A program made the position numbers and the translations under genes. The notes under the pieces were generated by a model. That model was not told the origin of the DNA. It ran no database searches and saw only the letters and a program-made list of their open reading frames with translations. Below are positions 1 to 8,814 of a DNA stretch of 64,000 nt, one piece after another. Origin of the DNA: SKLM01 sp964542755 (lineage in GTDB: Bacteria > Chloroflexota > Anaerolineae > B4-G1); assembly GCA_964542755.1 (NCBI GenBank), contig CAZIWL010000008.1, forward strand, positions 1 to 64,000. Direction: 5' to 3'. Position 1 is the first letter of the stretch. Each line of letters opens with the position of its first letter.

Positions 1-557
1 AGTGCTGTCTGAGAGTGAGACCGTCAGTCTCGGCAGCCCCAGCCCTCAAAGAGCCGACATCGATGCCCATATGATCGGTCTCCGAATAGGACTGAATCGG
101 CCCATGGTGAATAATTGGACGCGACCCGGCAAGCCGTACTACCAACAAGACTTGGACTTCATGGCCGACGCGCTCTACGATAGGACCGAGGGTGCCATGA
201 CCCTGCGCAACGTCCAAATGACCAATGGGTGGAGATACGACGTAGACTGGCACTCCGAGCCGGTTTCCGGTGCCGAGACATTCGTCTCTGAGGCGGTCAT
301 AAAGGGCCACGCGCACCCGTTGGATGGCCTTTCTGTGCCGCGCAGGGTGGGCGAGCACGCCTTGATGCATCTGTAGGCTGGCCCCCGCTCGGCAGCCTAC
401 GTCAAGGGCGCCGCCCAGCCCAGCTACATCTTTGCCAACCTTGGTACCTTAAGCGCTCTACTGCAGCAACACCATTGTGGCCGGGCTCAACGAAGATGGC
501 TTGGTCGTGTACGCTTCCCACGGCGGCGCGTGGGCAGACGCGCTGTACGGCTCGTGA
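1..557 (+). pseudogene. Broken gene of unknown function, cut by the window edge
   Basis: An open frame from position 2 ends at a TAG at 374-376, but the same frame carries on with protein-like sequence (AAYVKGAAQPSYIFANLG at about 392-445). A +1 shift at about 450-459 then opens a third stretch (NTIVAGLNEDGLVVYASHGG) that ends at TGA 555-557. The TAG sits where a CAG (Gln) would keep the frame open. The simplest reading is one coding sequence with a nonsense change and a frameshift. I do not recognise the family. The 5' end lies outside the window, so total length is unknown. Sequencing error is an alternative to true decay. Confidence 0.4.
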
Positions 558-1096
558 TAGGATCGGCATCCCGACGAGAAGAGGCTCACGGTGCCCGCAT
601 GCCCTCTGACGGACTTCGGCTTGGTGGGACAGGCGCGGACGTGGACAGCGTCATCCGTTCGAGGCGCAGGCCTCCTATACTCGTTAGATCGGGCGGCCAT
701 CCTATGGGCGTGGCCGGGACCCTCGGATCGGCGGCCGTTGTGGACGGCGGTGGCGCCAGACGAAAGATGAGAAACTGCACGGAGATACTGTACCGTGCAG
801 GTAGTAACGCGCTGCACGCGGCGTGTGCACCCTTGAAGTGTCCTCTGGACACGGACCGCAGGGCTCCGTTTGGCGCGCATCTTCCGACGGACTGAGAGGG
901 ACTGCCGCGCTGACGTAGGGTGAAGAGACAGAAGTAGCTCGCACGAGAGACGTACAACGCACCGCGAGCGGGAATGCAATGACTCATTGGCGTCCCAGCA
1001 CACATCTCAACCTTGACACCGGCGGCTTCTTGGGATAAGGTGCGGAACAGACCAAGATATCCACTGCTTCGCACGGAGAGAACTGGAGGCGACGAG
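558..1096. other. Gene-poor region
   Basis: About 540 bases without a convincing gene. Several frames are open on both strands, but they are Arg/Ser/Pro-rich, have no ribosome-binding site and show no recognisable motif, as expected of GC-rich noncoding DNA. The promoter of the downstream operon should lie here, but I could not pick a clear -35/-10 pair. Confidence 0.4.
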
Positions 1097-1897
1097 ATGA
1101 GCGAGAGAAACGCGGCTGCCTCGCACAAACGGGGCCTGGTGCGGCTCCTGTGGGGGATGCTGGCGCGTCCCCGTGACACCCTCAGACACCTGAAGGAGGG
1201 TTCCAGCTTCCGCTGGTGGCTCCCCGCCCTTGTCGCCGTTCTCATGGCCGTCCTGCCCGTTGCCGCCGGTGCACCGCTCACGGCGGAGCAAGCCCGCGAT
1301 GCCGTGCTTGCCAGCCAGGAGCGCATGGCCGAGCAGCAGGGCGCGGAGCTCTCAGAGGAGCAGCGGGCTCAGATGGAGAGTCTCGTCGCCTCCCCCCTCA
1401 TCGTCGTCGTCTTTCCAGCCGTTGCCGCCGTAGTCGGCCTGCTGATCGGCTGGATCGTCTGGTCCGGGAGTCTGTACCTGGTTGGGATGGTCGTCGGAGG
1501 ACGGAGCACGTTTGGCGCCCTTTTCGGCATGGTCGTCTGGACGTGGCTTCCCTACACCGTGCGCGGCGCTCTCCAGGCGCTCTTCATTCTCCTGAGCGGT
1601 CAGCTGATCACCCAACCGGGCCTCTCCGGACTCGTCTCGGCCCCATCGTCGGTCGAGGAGGTGATGGCCGCGCCTCCGAGCCTCGGACAGCTCGCGCTCT
1701 CGTCCTTTCTTGGGCGCATTGACCTGTTTCTTATCTGGCGGCTGGTCCTCCTCGTCACGGGCGTGACCGTCGTGATGCGGCTTCGCCCCCGGAAGGGACT
1801 GCTCATCATCGTCGGCCTCTGGATCCTGCTGACGGCACTCGGCCTGATTCCCACGCTGGTCGGCGGTATGTTCAGCGGGATGGTGGCGGGGACTTGA
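1097..1897 (+). CDS. Yip1-family integral membrane protein
   Basis: A 266-residue polytopic membrane protein. After a short cytoplasmic N-terminus, hydrophobic segments lie at about 16-35, 80-110, 120-145, 190-215 and 225-260, fitting the Yip1 domain. Residues 37-75 form a hydrophilic Glu/Gln-rich loop. The ATG at 1097 is chosen because GGAGGCGACGAG precedes it; an earlier in-frame start at 1013 lacks such a site. The stop overlaps the TTG start of the ABC ATPase by 4 nt, so the two are probably translationally coupled. In bacteria, Yip1 proteins next to MacB-type transporters have no defined role; help in transporter assembly is only an inference. Confidence 0.75.
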   Translation: MSERNAAASHKRGLVRLLWGMLARPRDTLRHLKEGSSFRWWLPALVAVLMAVLPVAAGAPLTAEQARDAVLASQERMAEQQGAELSEEQRAQMESLVASPLIVVVFPAVAAVVGLLIGWIVWSGSLYLVGMVVGGRSTFGALFGMVVWTWLPYTVRGALQALFILLSGQLITQPGLSGLVSAPSSVEEVMAAPPSLGQLALSSFLGRIDLFLIWRLVLLVTGVTVVMRLRPRKGLLIIVGLWILLTALGLIPTLVGGMFSGMVAGT

Positions 1898-2610
1898 GCG
1901 ACCAACCGTTCATCCGCGTCGAGGACGTGCACCGCGACTTCCATATGGGTGAGGAAACCGTCCACGCTCTCGACGGCGTGAGCCTCAGCGTGGTGCAACA
2001 GGAATCGCTCAGCGTCCTGGGGCCCTCGGGCTCAGGCAAGTCGACGCTGCTCTATCTCCTGGGCGGTCTCGACCACTGCGATGCCGGCCGCATATGGGTG
2101 CGAGGCCAGGAGATCACAGCGCTGGACGAGAACGGACTGGCCAGCTACCGGCGCCAGCAGGTCGGCTTCGTCTTCCAATCGTTCAACCTGATTGCCACGA
2201 TGACGGCCTTGGAAAACGTTATGTTCCCTATGATCTTCGCCCGGGTCCCCGCGGCCCGCCGCCGGGAACGGGGTGAGCGCGTCCTCAAGATGGTGGGCCT
2301 CGCCGACCGTATGGATCACAGACCGACAGAGCTCTCCGGGGGCCAGCAGCAGCGCGTCGCCATGGCCCGGGCCCTCGTTAACGACCCCGCCCTCGTCCTC
2401 GCCGACGAGCCCACCGGGAATCTGGACAGCCAGACCGGAGCCGAGGTGATGGCCATTCTCTCCCGGCTGAACGAGGAGCAAGGGTGCACCCTGGTGGTCG
2501 TCTCTCACGACCCCCTGGTGGTCGAATACACCAGCCGGTCCATTCATCTACTGGACGGGCACGTCGTCGACGGGTCACCCGCCGTTGTGAGCCCCCTTGA
2601 AGGAGGATAG
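1894..2610 (+). CDS. ABC transporter ATP-binding protein, MacB/LolD type
   Basis: The ATPase subunit of an ABC system of the MacB/LolD/FtsE class, 238 residues. Walker A is GPSGSGKS (about 43-50), the signature is LSGGQQQRVAMARAL, and Walker B is LVLADEPT followed by the H-loop His in VVSHD. Translation probably starts at the TTG overlapping the upstream stop; an ATG at 1945 would remove the first beta strand of the nucleotide-binding fold and is less likely. It should energise the permease encoded at 4520-5815, with the secreted TIG/CARDB protein encoded between them. The substrate is unknown. Confidence 0.9.
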   Translation: MSDQPFIRVEDVHRDFHMGEETVHALDGVSLSVVQQESLSVLGPSGSGKSTLLYLLGGLDHCDAGRIWVRGQEITALDENGLASYRRQQVGFVFQSFNLIATMTALENVMFPMIFARVPAARRRERGERVLKMVGLADRMDHRPTELSGGQQQRVAMARALVNDPALVLADEPTGNLDSQTGAEVMAILSRLNEEQGCTLVVVSHDPLVVEYTSRSIHLLDGHVVDGSPAVVSPLEGG

Positions 2611-2611
2611 G

Positions 2612-4516
2612 ATGCGCAGGACACTCTCTCTCGCGGCCGTTCTCATCATCGCCGGCGCTGCGGTAGTGCTGTCTTCTGGCGTCGTGGCCGCCAGCCCCCC
2701 GCGGGTGGAGATCAGCCACGTAGAACCGGCCAACGTTTCCACAGAGACAGGCGGGACCGTCAGCATCTACGGCACCGGTTTCACGACCCAAACCCTGGTC
2801 CGACTGAAGGGGTACAACGTCCTCCCGACGACGTTCATCAACGAGACCCTCGTCCAGGCCAACGTGGCAGCTGGTGCCCCGGCCGGCACGTACGACCTGG
2901 TGGTGAGCGCATCAGGCACCTTCACCGGAGCCGATGACGTGGCAGAGCTGACCGAGGCGGTCACGTTGGTGGGACCGACGCCCGTGCCGAAGCCCACGGG
3001 GATCCCCACCCCCAAGCCCACCACGCCGCCCGGCCGGCCCGTGCTAACCATCCGCAACTACAGCGTCGAGCCGAGCCGCGTCGTGGTCGGGCGTGAGTTC
3101 GTCGTCCGCATCGACATCTACAACGCTGGCAGCCGGGCTGGCGAGAACACGATGGCCACCTTCCCGGGCGGCACCTTCCTCCCCGTGGGCGAGACCGGCC
3201 ACCTCTTGTGGCAGCTCCACATCAACGACACGGCCGTCGTCACGCAGCGCATGCGGGTCCCCACCGGGCTTAGCTCGGGCAGCTACAATCTGCAGGTCAA
3301 CCTCAGCGCCAACGACTGGGAGGGGAACCACTTCGAATACCCCGAGACCGTCGCGGTCGAGGTCATCGGCCTCGGAAACGGTCGCCCACGCCTGGTTATT
3401 GATGAGACCCGGACGGAACCAGAGATCCTGGGGCCGGGCGACGCGTTCAGTCTCACGCTGGGTCTCATCAATTCCGGGGACCGGACCGCGACGGACCTGC
3501 TGGTCGGCGTCGCATCGCCCGAGATTGCCGTGCCCGGCAGTGGGAGCAACGTCGTAGCCGTGGAGCGCGTAGACATCAACGGCAACGCGGTGGTCACGCT
3601 GCCGCTGGTTCTCGGCCAGGTGGCAGACGCCGGGCGCGTGAACCTCGACGTGGCGCTCGATTACGGCGACTATCACGGCGGAGCCTACGCCGAGCGACAG
3701 AGCATCGGCCTGGAGGTGAGCACGGCACTGGAGAACCGCCCTCAGCTTCTGGTGGAAAGCTACGAGACGGTGCCCGATCCCCTTTCGCCCGGTGGGCCGT
3801 TCACCCTCACGATAGAGCTCAACAACGTCGGGGGCGGTGAGGCCCAGCGCGTCATGGTGACCTTAGGCGGCGAGGGGGGTTCCGACCTTGGCCCCTTCGC
3901 CCCGCGGACCTCCGGCAACGTTCGCTTCGTCGACAGGCTGCCCGCCGGGGACGGTGTTGACGTCGTGCAGCAACTGATCGTGGATGGGTCGGCGGATCCA
4001 GGGGCCTACACGCTCCCCATCTCCCTGGCATACGACGACGTGCGCGGGACCCGCCACGTTGACGACCAGCGCATCAGCCTCCTCGTCCGCCGCCAGCCTC
4101 ACCTGCGGATTGGTTTCTTCCGCCCGGTGGAGGACGCCCTGGAGGACACGCCTTTCGAGCTGCCCATCGACGTGACGAACATCGGGCGGACCTCGCTCAA
4201 CGTCAGCACCGTCGTGGTAACCAGCGAGGACCTGGAGATCCAGGACGGCTCCCTCTACGTCGGCCCCCTGGATGGGGGCACAACCGGCTCCCTGGAGGCG
4301 ACAGCCGTCGCGGAGACGGCCGGCACCGTAGAGGTGGTCGTCGCCGTCCACTACCTGGACGATTTCGACCAGCCGCAGACGATCACCGAGACGTTGACGG
4401 TGGAGGTCGATGCGCCTGTTGAGGAGACCATCGATGAGGAGGCCGAGGAGGCTGTGGGCGGCTTCTGGCAGAGGGTTTTGCGCGTCCTGCAAGGCCTGCT
4501 AGGCCTGGGGAGCTGA
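2612..4516 (+). CDS. Secreted TIG/CARDB-repeat protein in an ABC transporter operon
   Basis: A 634-residue exported protein. Order: signal peptide (about 1-27), an IPT/TIG immunoglobulin-like domain (31-120), a Pro/Thr linker (121-142), four CARDB-like Ig repeats starting near 145, 265, 380 and 500, then an acidic stretch and a hydrophobic C-terminal tail (WQRVLRVLQGLLGLG) that could associate with membrane. Each CARDB repeat opens with a similar phrase ending in a 'NxG' turn (IYNAG, LINSG, LNNVG, VTNIG). The ATG at 2612 follows AAGGAGGATAGG directly and lies 1 nt after the ABC ATPase stop. It occupies the place where a MacA/HlyD adaptor is often encoded, but shows no HlyD coiled-coil or biotinyl-lipoyl domain. 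Confidence 0.8.
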   Translation: MRRTLSLAAVLIIAGAAVVLSSGVVAASPPRVEISHVEPANVSTETGGTVSIYGTGFTTQTLVRLKGYNVLPTTFINETLVQANVAAGAPAGTYDLVVSASGTFTGADDVAELTEAVTLVGPTPVPKPTGIPTPKPTTPPGRPVLTIRNYSVEPSRVVVGREFVVRIDIYNAGSRAGENTMATFPGGTFLPVGETGHLLWQLHINDTAVVTQRMRVPTGLSSGSYNLQVNLSANDWEGNHFEYPETVAVEVIGLGNGRPRLVIDETRTEPEILGPGDAFSLTLGLINSGDRTATDLLVGVASPEIAVPGSGSNVVAVERVDINGNAVVTLPLVLGQVADAGRVNLDVALDYGDYHGGAYAERQSIGLEVSTALENRPQLLVESYETVPDPLSPGGPFTLTIELNNVGGGEAQRVMVTLGGEGGSDLGPFAPRTSGNVRFVDRLPAGDGVDVVQQLIVDGSADPGAYTLPISLAYDDVRGTRHVDDQRISLLVRRQPHLRIGFFRPVEDALEDTPFELPIDVTNIGRTSLNVSTVVVTSEDLEIQDGSLYVGPLDGGTTGSLEATAVAETAGTVEVVVAVHYLDDFDQPQTITETLTVEVDAPVEETIDEEAEEAVGGFWQRVLRVLQGLLGLGS

Positions 4517-4519
4517 TCG

Positions 4520-5815
4520 TTGGCGTCTCGCGACCTGGTCCGGCTGGTACTGGCCAACCTCCGCCGTATGAAGGCGCGGGTGGCGATGACGGCCATCGGC
4601 GTCGTCATCGGCACGGCGGCGGTGGTGGTGTTGATTTCGCTGGCCGCTGGCCTCCAGAGGAGCGCCACCCAGGACTTGGGTTCCATCGGGGACCTGACCC
4701 GCATCACCGTCTTTCCGGGGTCCTTCATGCGCAGCTTCGGCGCCGTGTCCAGCCGCACCGACGAGGGCGTTCTCGATGACCGCGCCCTTGAGGACTTCCG
4801 GGACCTCCCCGGCGTGACGGCGGTCACGCCCTGGGTCTCTCTCTCAGGAGGTGCCGTACTGCGCCTGAACCGGCTGACCGCCGGCGCGCAGGTGGTCGGC
4901 CTCGACCCCGGCGCCGTCAATGAGCTCTCTTTCGAGTTGGCGAGCGGTATGGACCGTCTTGGGCGGTGGCAGGTGGTAGGGGGTGCCCGGGTCGGCGAGG
5001 CCTTCTACGACACTCAACAGCGGAGCGTAGATGAGCCGACCGACCTCCAAGGACAGTCGCTTCAACTAACACTAAACCGTCCGGGCGAGGATGGGGCCCC
5101 GGCGGAGCGGACAGTGCGTCTCCGCGTGGTGGGCGTCCTCGAGGAGAAGGGGGGCCAGGACGACTACACGATCTTCATGTCGCTCGACGATGTCCTGGAA
5201 CTGAACAGCTGGGTGGCGGGTGCCCGGGTCAACCCGGGGCGGGACGGCTACAGTCAGGCGATCGTCAAGGTGGAGTCGGCGGACAAGGCGCTGTCCGTCG
5301 AGCAGGAGATCCTGAGCCAGGGGTTCTTCGCCTACTCCCTCCGGACCACGCTCCAGCAGCTCAACATCTTCTTCCTCGTCATTCAAGGGGTCTTCGGAGG
5401 CATCGGCGCCATCGCCCTGGTCGTGGCCGCCTTCGGCATCGCGAACACGATGATGATGTCGATCTACGAGCGGACCCGGGAGATCGGCTTGATGAAGGCC
5501 GTCGGCGCGACGAACCGGGACGTGATGTCCGTCTTTCTTGCCGAGTCGGGTACCATCGGGTTCCTGGGAGGGCTCGGAGGTGTCCTCATCGGCGTCGCGC
5601 TGGGGATTGGCATCGATCTGATCGCCGGCACCTATCTAGCCGCCCAGGCTGTCCAGACGGGTGGGACCCCCGCGGAGATCTCCATCACACACACGCCCCT
5701 CTGGCTCCCCGTCTTCGCCCTCCTCTTCTCCATCGTGGTAGGCGTCGTCTCAGGTATTTACCCCGCCGTCCGAGCGGCGTCCCTCAGCCCTATCGCGGCC
5801 CTGAAGTACGAATAG
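4520..5815 (+). CDS. MacB/FtsX-family ABC transporter permease
   Basis: A 431-residue permease with the MacB layout: one N-terminal transmembrane helix (about 20-42), a large extracytoplasmic MacB_PCD-like domain (about 45-270), then three C-terminal helices (about 285-315, 340-370, 395-420) forming the FtsX domain. The coupling segment MMMSIYERTREIGLMKAVGAT is typical of the family. Translation starts at TTG 4520, with GGGGAGC upstream and only 3 nt after the previous stop. It pairs with the ATPase at 1894-2610. MacB relatives move lipoproteins, peptides or toxins by mechanotransmission; the substrate here is not evident. Confidence 0.88.
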   Translation: MASRDLVRLVLANLRRMKARVAMTAIGVVIGTAAVVVLISLAAGLQRSATQDLGSIGDLTRITVFPGSFMRSFGAVSSRTDEGVLDDRALEDFRDLPGVTAVTPWVSLSGGAVLRLNRLTAGAQVVGLDPGAVNELSFELASGMDRLGRWQVVGGARVGEAFYDTQQRSVDEPTDLQGQSLQLTLNRPGEDGAPAERTVRLRVVGVLEEKGGQDDYTIFMSLDDVLELNSWVAGARVNPGRDGYSQAIVKVESADKALSVEQEILSQGFFAYSLRTTLQQLNIFFLVIQGVFGGIGAIALVVAAFGIANTMMMSIYERTREIGLMKAVGATNRDVMSVFLAESGTIGFLGGLGGVLIGVALGIGIDLIAGTYLAAQAVQTGGTPAEISITHTPLWLPVFALLFSIVVGVVSGIYPAVRAASLSPIAALKYE

Positions 5816-5958
5816 CCTGCAGGCAACACAGGGCTCGGCCTGATCGTGTTCCTGTGCAAGGAACTGCCATCGCCGCATCCACGAAGTGCTCACCCTGGCT
5901 TCAGAACCCGCATATGGAGGCAGGGCCGAGCCCCGAGCAGTGGAAGGATGCCCGACCA
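5816..5958. other. Short intergenic region with a small palindrome
   Basis: A 10-bp palindrome GCCTGCAGGC follows the permease stop immediately (5816-5825). It has no T-tract, so a role in termination is weak. Nothing else was recognised before the pseudogene that follows. Confidence 0.3.
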
Positions 5959-6428
5959 TCAAGTGCGGTCCGCCGGTTGGAAGAGCCGCCGGGAGGCCAA
6001 GACCACCATGGCCGCATAGACCACCGTCTTGGGAATCATCAGCATCCCCAGCAGCAGTCCTCTCTGCACGAGGAGGATCACGGGTAGGTAGAAGGCGAAG
6101 CAGACCAGGATCCAGGTTCCCGGGTGACGCCCGAAGACGTCATCCACCCGATGGCCGTCGACGAGCAGCAGTGCCCCCCAGCCCTAGAAACTGGATGACC
6201 AGCGGCACGTTGCGGGCTATGGACGAGTCCCGGGGCCGAACCATCGGCTGCCACCATTTCTAGGGAAAGACCATGATGGCGAGGCGCACGACGCCGGCGC
6301 CCAAAAAACAGGCAGCAAACCGGCGTGCCGCTCTTTCACGTATCGTGGAGGCCAGCCGTCCAAGAGGAGCATGTAGAGGAAGGTAACCGTGACGGCAGTG
6401 ACCAGGGCCCTCTCTCCTGGCCGAAAAA
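5959..6428 (-). pseudogene. Disrupted polytopic membrane-protein gene
   Basis: Read on the minus strand from about 6428, membrane-like segments appear in order but in changing frames. First come ERALVTAVTVTFLYMLLLDGW and KERHAGLLPVFW. A frameshift near 6305 leads to LGAGVVRLAIMVFP, followed by an in-frame TAG (6257-6259) and then NVPLVIQFLGLGG. A second frameshift in a G-run near 6175 leads to VDDVFGRHPGTWILVCFAFY and further helices, ending at 5959. Joined, these give a plausible four- to five-helix membrane protein of about 150 residues. Three lesions in 470 bases argue for decay over one sequencing error. I cannot name the family. It lies just downstream of the nitrilase gene on the same strand. 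Confidence 0.5.
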
Positions 6429-6515
6429 CACGTCCCTTCTAGACTGGATGCGCTTCTTGGCCAGGACAGGAGTAGGCCCAGTCGATCGATCCGGCGCAGG
6501 TATAGATCTTGGCGT

Positions 6516-7553
6516 TTATGCGCAGGCCTCCGACTCGCCCTCCGACTCGCAGTCGGTGTCTTGCAGGGCCGGCTCCTCGGGATGGTAAAGCGCTGCGTCC
6601 CTACGATGGCCCTGGACTGGTGCCTTTCGAGTCTCGTCAACCCAGAGACGGAGCACGTCGGGCCGGGCGTAGTGCCCCACGGGGTCGAAATCGACCTTAC
6701 TGCGCACGATCAGGTCTCGATCCAGCTCGGCGTAGAGGATGCCCTCCTCGTCGTACAGCGGACCTGCCACGACCTCTCCGAGGGGCGAGACGACGACGCT
6801 CCCGCCGCGGCACATCACATCCGGCTGATTCACGAGCTCCTCGCGCATCGGGAGATCCGCGGGAACCATAGCCTTGGTCACAAACTGGTTGCAGCCGAGG
6901 ACAAAGCAGCGGCCTTCGAGAGCAATGTGGCGGAGGGTGGCCTGCCAGGTCTCTCTCTCGTCAGCCGTCGGCGCCAGATAGAACTCAACCCCCTTGGCGT
7001 AGAGGAGGGTGCGCGCCAGCGGCATGTAGTTCTCCCAGCAGATGAGGCCGCCGATGCGGCCGAGATCGGTGTCGCAGACGTACAGGTCGGACCCGTCACC
7101 CTCTCCCCAGATCAAGCGCTCGGCGCCTGTGGGCTTCAGCTTCCGGTGCTTGCCCAGGACCTCGCCGTCGGGTCCAATGAGGAGCAGGGTGCAGTAGAGA
7201 GTGCCGCCGCCAAAGTCCCGATCCCGCTCGATGACGCCGACGGCCACGTGGACGCCAGCCCGGTGGGCAGCTTGACCGATGGCCTGGGTCGCCGGACCGG
7301 GGACCTCGACGCTGTTCTCCCAATACCGCTGCCAGAGGTAGCGACCCTGGGGGCTCCGGCTGCCTACAACCATACCGAAGCTGAGCCCCCTTGGGTAGCA
7401 GGGGACAAAGGCCTCTGGAAAAAGAATCAGTTCGGCGCCCTCTGAGGCCGCCTCCTGGATCAGACGGCAGGCCTTGTCCACAGTAGCGTCGTGATCGAAG
7501 AGGACTGACGCTGCCTGGACGACGGCCACCTTGACACTGCGTTGTTGGTTCAT
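6516..7553 (-). CDS. Nitrilase / carbon-nitrogen hydrolase
   Basis: A 345-residue enzyme of the nitrilase branch of the CN-hydrolase superfamily, cytoplasmic, hydrolysing nitriles to the acid and ammonia. The catalytic triad is visible: Glu47 in LFPEAFVPCYPRG, Lys in the GKHRKLKPT segment (about 135-138) and Cys172 in GGLICWENYMPL. The length and the CWENYMPL motif fit true aliphatic/arylaceto-nitrilases better than amidases. The ATG at 7553 follows GGGAGG by about 10 nt; an upstream in-frame start at 7613 lacks a good site. The C-terminal 20 residues are Glu/Ser-rich. The gene stands alone between a pseudogene and a methyltransferase gene, so the natural substrate cannot be inferred. Confidence 0.88.
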   Translation of the reverse strand: MNQQRSVKVAVVQAASVLFDHDATVDKACRLIQEAASEGAELILFPEAFVPCYPRGLSFGMVVGSRSPQGRYLWQRYWENSVEVPGPATQAIGQAAHRAGVHVAVGVIERDRDFGGGTLYCTLLLIGPDGEVLGKHRKLKPTGAERLIWGEGDGSDLYVCDTDLGRIGGLICWENYMPLARTLLYAKGVEFYLAPTADERETWQATLRHIALEGRCFVLGCNQFVTKAMVPADLPMREELVNQPDVMCRGGSVVVSPLGEVVAGPLYDEEGILYAELDRDLIVRSKVDFDPVGHYARPDVLRLWVDETRKAPVQGHRRDAALYHPEEPALQDTDCESEGESEACA

Positions 7554-7893
7554 GCGACACGACCTCCCGGTTCGTTGCTCATCGATGCCGTCCTCGCCGT
7601 AGAGCGGGGCCACGAGGAGAGGACGGACCCGTCGGCACGACTGGCGCCGTGCAGCAGACCATGTGGGTACCCATGGAAGGATCTACAAAAAAGAAGGCCT
7701 CTTTGATGTGAGTCAAAAGCAGGTGCCGGGCACCAGAACGGTGCCTTACGCAGTTGCCAGGCACCGCGAGCCGCCGTTCTTTCCGGGGAGCCATGGAAGC
7801 ATCTCTAGCGTCTCCTCGCTGTGGCGGAAGGCCGGATCGGCCAAGGGTGCGTTCCAGTTCCGCCGGGCGGAGCCGGCGGCCCCGCCGTGGACG
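7554..7893. other. Intergenic region with short inverted repeats
   Basis: About 340 bases with no gene. It holds the GGTGCC/GGCACC repeat cluster (7722-7765). At 7689-7704 is a short dyad which on the minus strand reads AAAGAGGCC then TTCTTTTTT, a weak candidate intrinsic terminator for the methyltransferase gene. Confidence 0.35.
7722..7765. repeat. GGTGCC/GGCACC inverted-repeat cluster
   Basis: GGTGCC and GGCACC are separated by one base at 7722-7734, followed by a second GGTGCC (7740-7745) and a second GGCACC (7760-7765). Several alternative hairpins can form. It resembles short dispersed intergenic palindromes, but only this copy was noticed in the window. Confidence 0.4.
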
Positions 7894-8688
7894 TCACTTC
7901 GTCGCGATGAACATTCCCGCATCTTTGGAGATAGCCAAGGCTCCGTGGTCCGCCATATGCCGGTGCACCCACTGTCCCAGCGCCGCGAGACCGGGCTTTG
8001 ACTTCTCACCACTGACGTAGGATCGCACATACGTCACAACCGCTTGCGGGTCGGTGACGACGAGCCCGTTATCCTGCCGCATCTTACGCACACTCGAGAA
8101 GACCTCCTGCAGCTGCGCCCCGCCAGTCTCGAGACTGAACGAGGCTACTACGTTCTCTGTTTCTTGACGAGGCAGGAACCGACTCACCAACTCCGTTAGC
8201 TCCCGCATATGCCTCAGGCCGTTGGTGGCGGCGTAGAGACGGCCGCCTGGCACCAGGACGCGATGAGCTTCGTGTAGTACGTCCATCGCGCAGGGCGCGT
8301 GATAGAGTACGTGGTTTGCGATGACGGCGTCGAAGCCCCTGCGGGGGAAGGGAAGGGCCTGAGCGTCCACCCTGGCATACACGAAGGCGTGTTCAGCGAG
8401 GCCAAGGCGCCGCCGGATCTGTCCGACCATACCCGCGGACAGATCGGTGAGAGTGAGGCGCCAGCCGGCTGGGAGCCGGTCCCGATTGTCGGCCCAGAGG
8501 TCGCCCGGCCCGCATCCCAGCTCCAGCACGCGGGCCTCCGCCGGAAGATCCAGACGGTCGAAGACCCAGCGCTGCCATGGGTAGTCGTTGGTGCTGAAGC
8601 GCCGGTGGAGGGCAGCCCGGGCATTGAGGTTGCCCGGGTCGCGGTACTGTTTCTCTCGCAAGTAGTGAGGATCGTTCCAGCGGGACAC
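7894..8688 (-). CDS. Class I SAM-dependent methyltransferase
   Basis: A 264-residue methyltransferase with a Methyltransf_11-type Rossmann fold. Motif I is VLELGCGPGDLW (about 55-66), the acidic residue after beta 2 lies in LTDLS, and motif IV is FDAVIANHVLYHAP. Residues after about 190 form a variable C-terminal cap. I prefer the GTG at 8688 because GGAGGT lies 5 nt upstream of it, whereas the first in-frame ATG at 8703 would place that site inside the coding region. The acceptor cannot be predicted; similar proteins methylate small molecules such as quinones or lipids. It is not coupled to neighbouring genes. Confidence 0.8.
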   Translation of the reverse strand: MSRWNDPHYLREKQYRDPGNLNARAALHRRFSTNDYPWQRWVFDRLDLPAEARVLELGCGPGDLWADNRDRLPAGWRLTLTDLSAGMVGQIRRRLGLAEHAFVYARVDAQALPFPRRGFDAVIANHVLYHAPCAMDVLHEAHRVLVPGGRLYAATNGLRHMRELTELVSRFLPRQETENVVASFSLETGGAQLQEVFSSVRKMRQDNGLVVTDPQAVVTYVRSYVSGEKSKPGLAALGQWVHRHMADHGALAISKDAGMFIATK

Positions 8689-8814
8689 TGGTGACCTCCT
8701 CATGGGCGCCTAATGAGCGCAGGCCCGGGGAAGAAAGCGAGGGGAGAGGCATAGCACCTCGCCCCTCAGCAGCGTGGACTCGGACCAGCCACGGCCGTGG
8801 GCGGTGGAGACGAC

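Noticed and set aside
458..1003. Overlapping open frames on both strands
   Set aside because: Composition is random, rich in Arg/Ser/Pro, with no start signal or motif.
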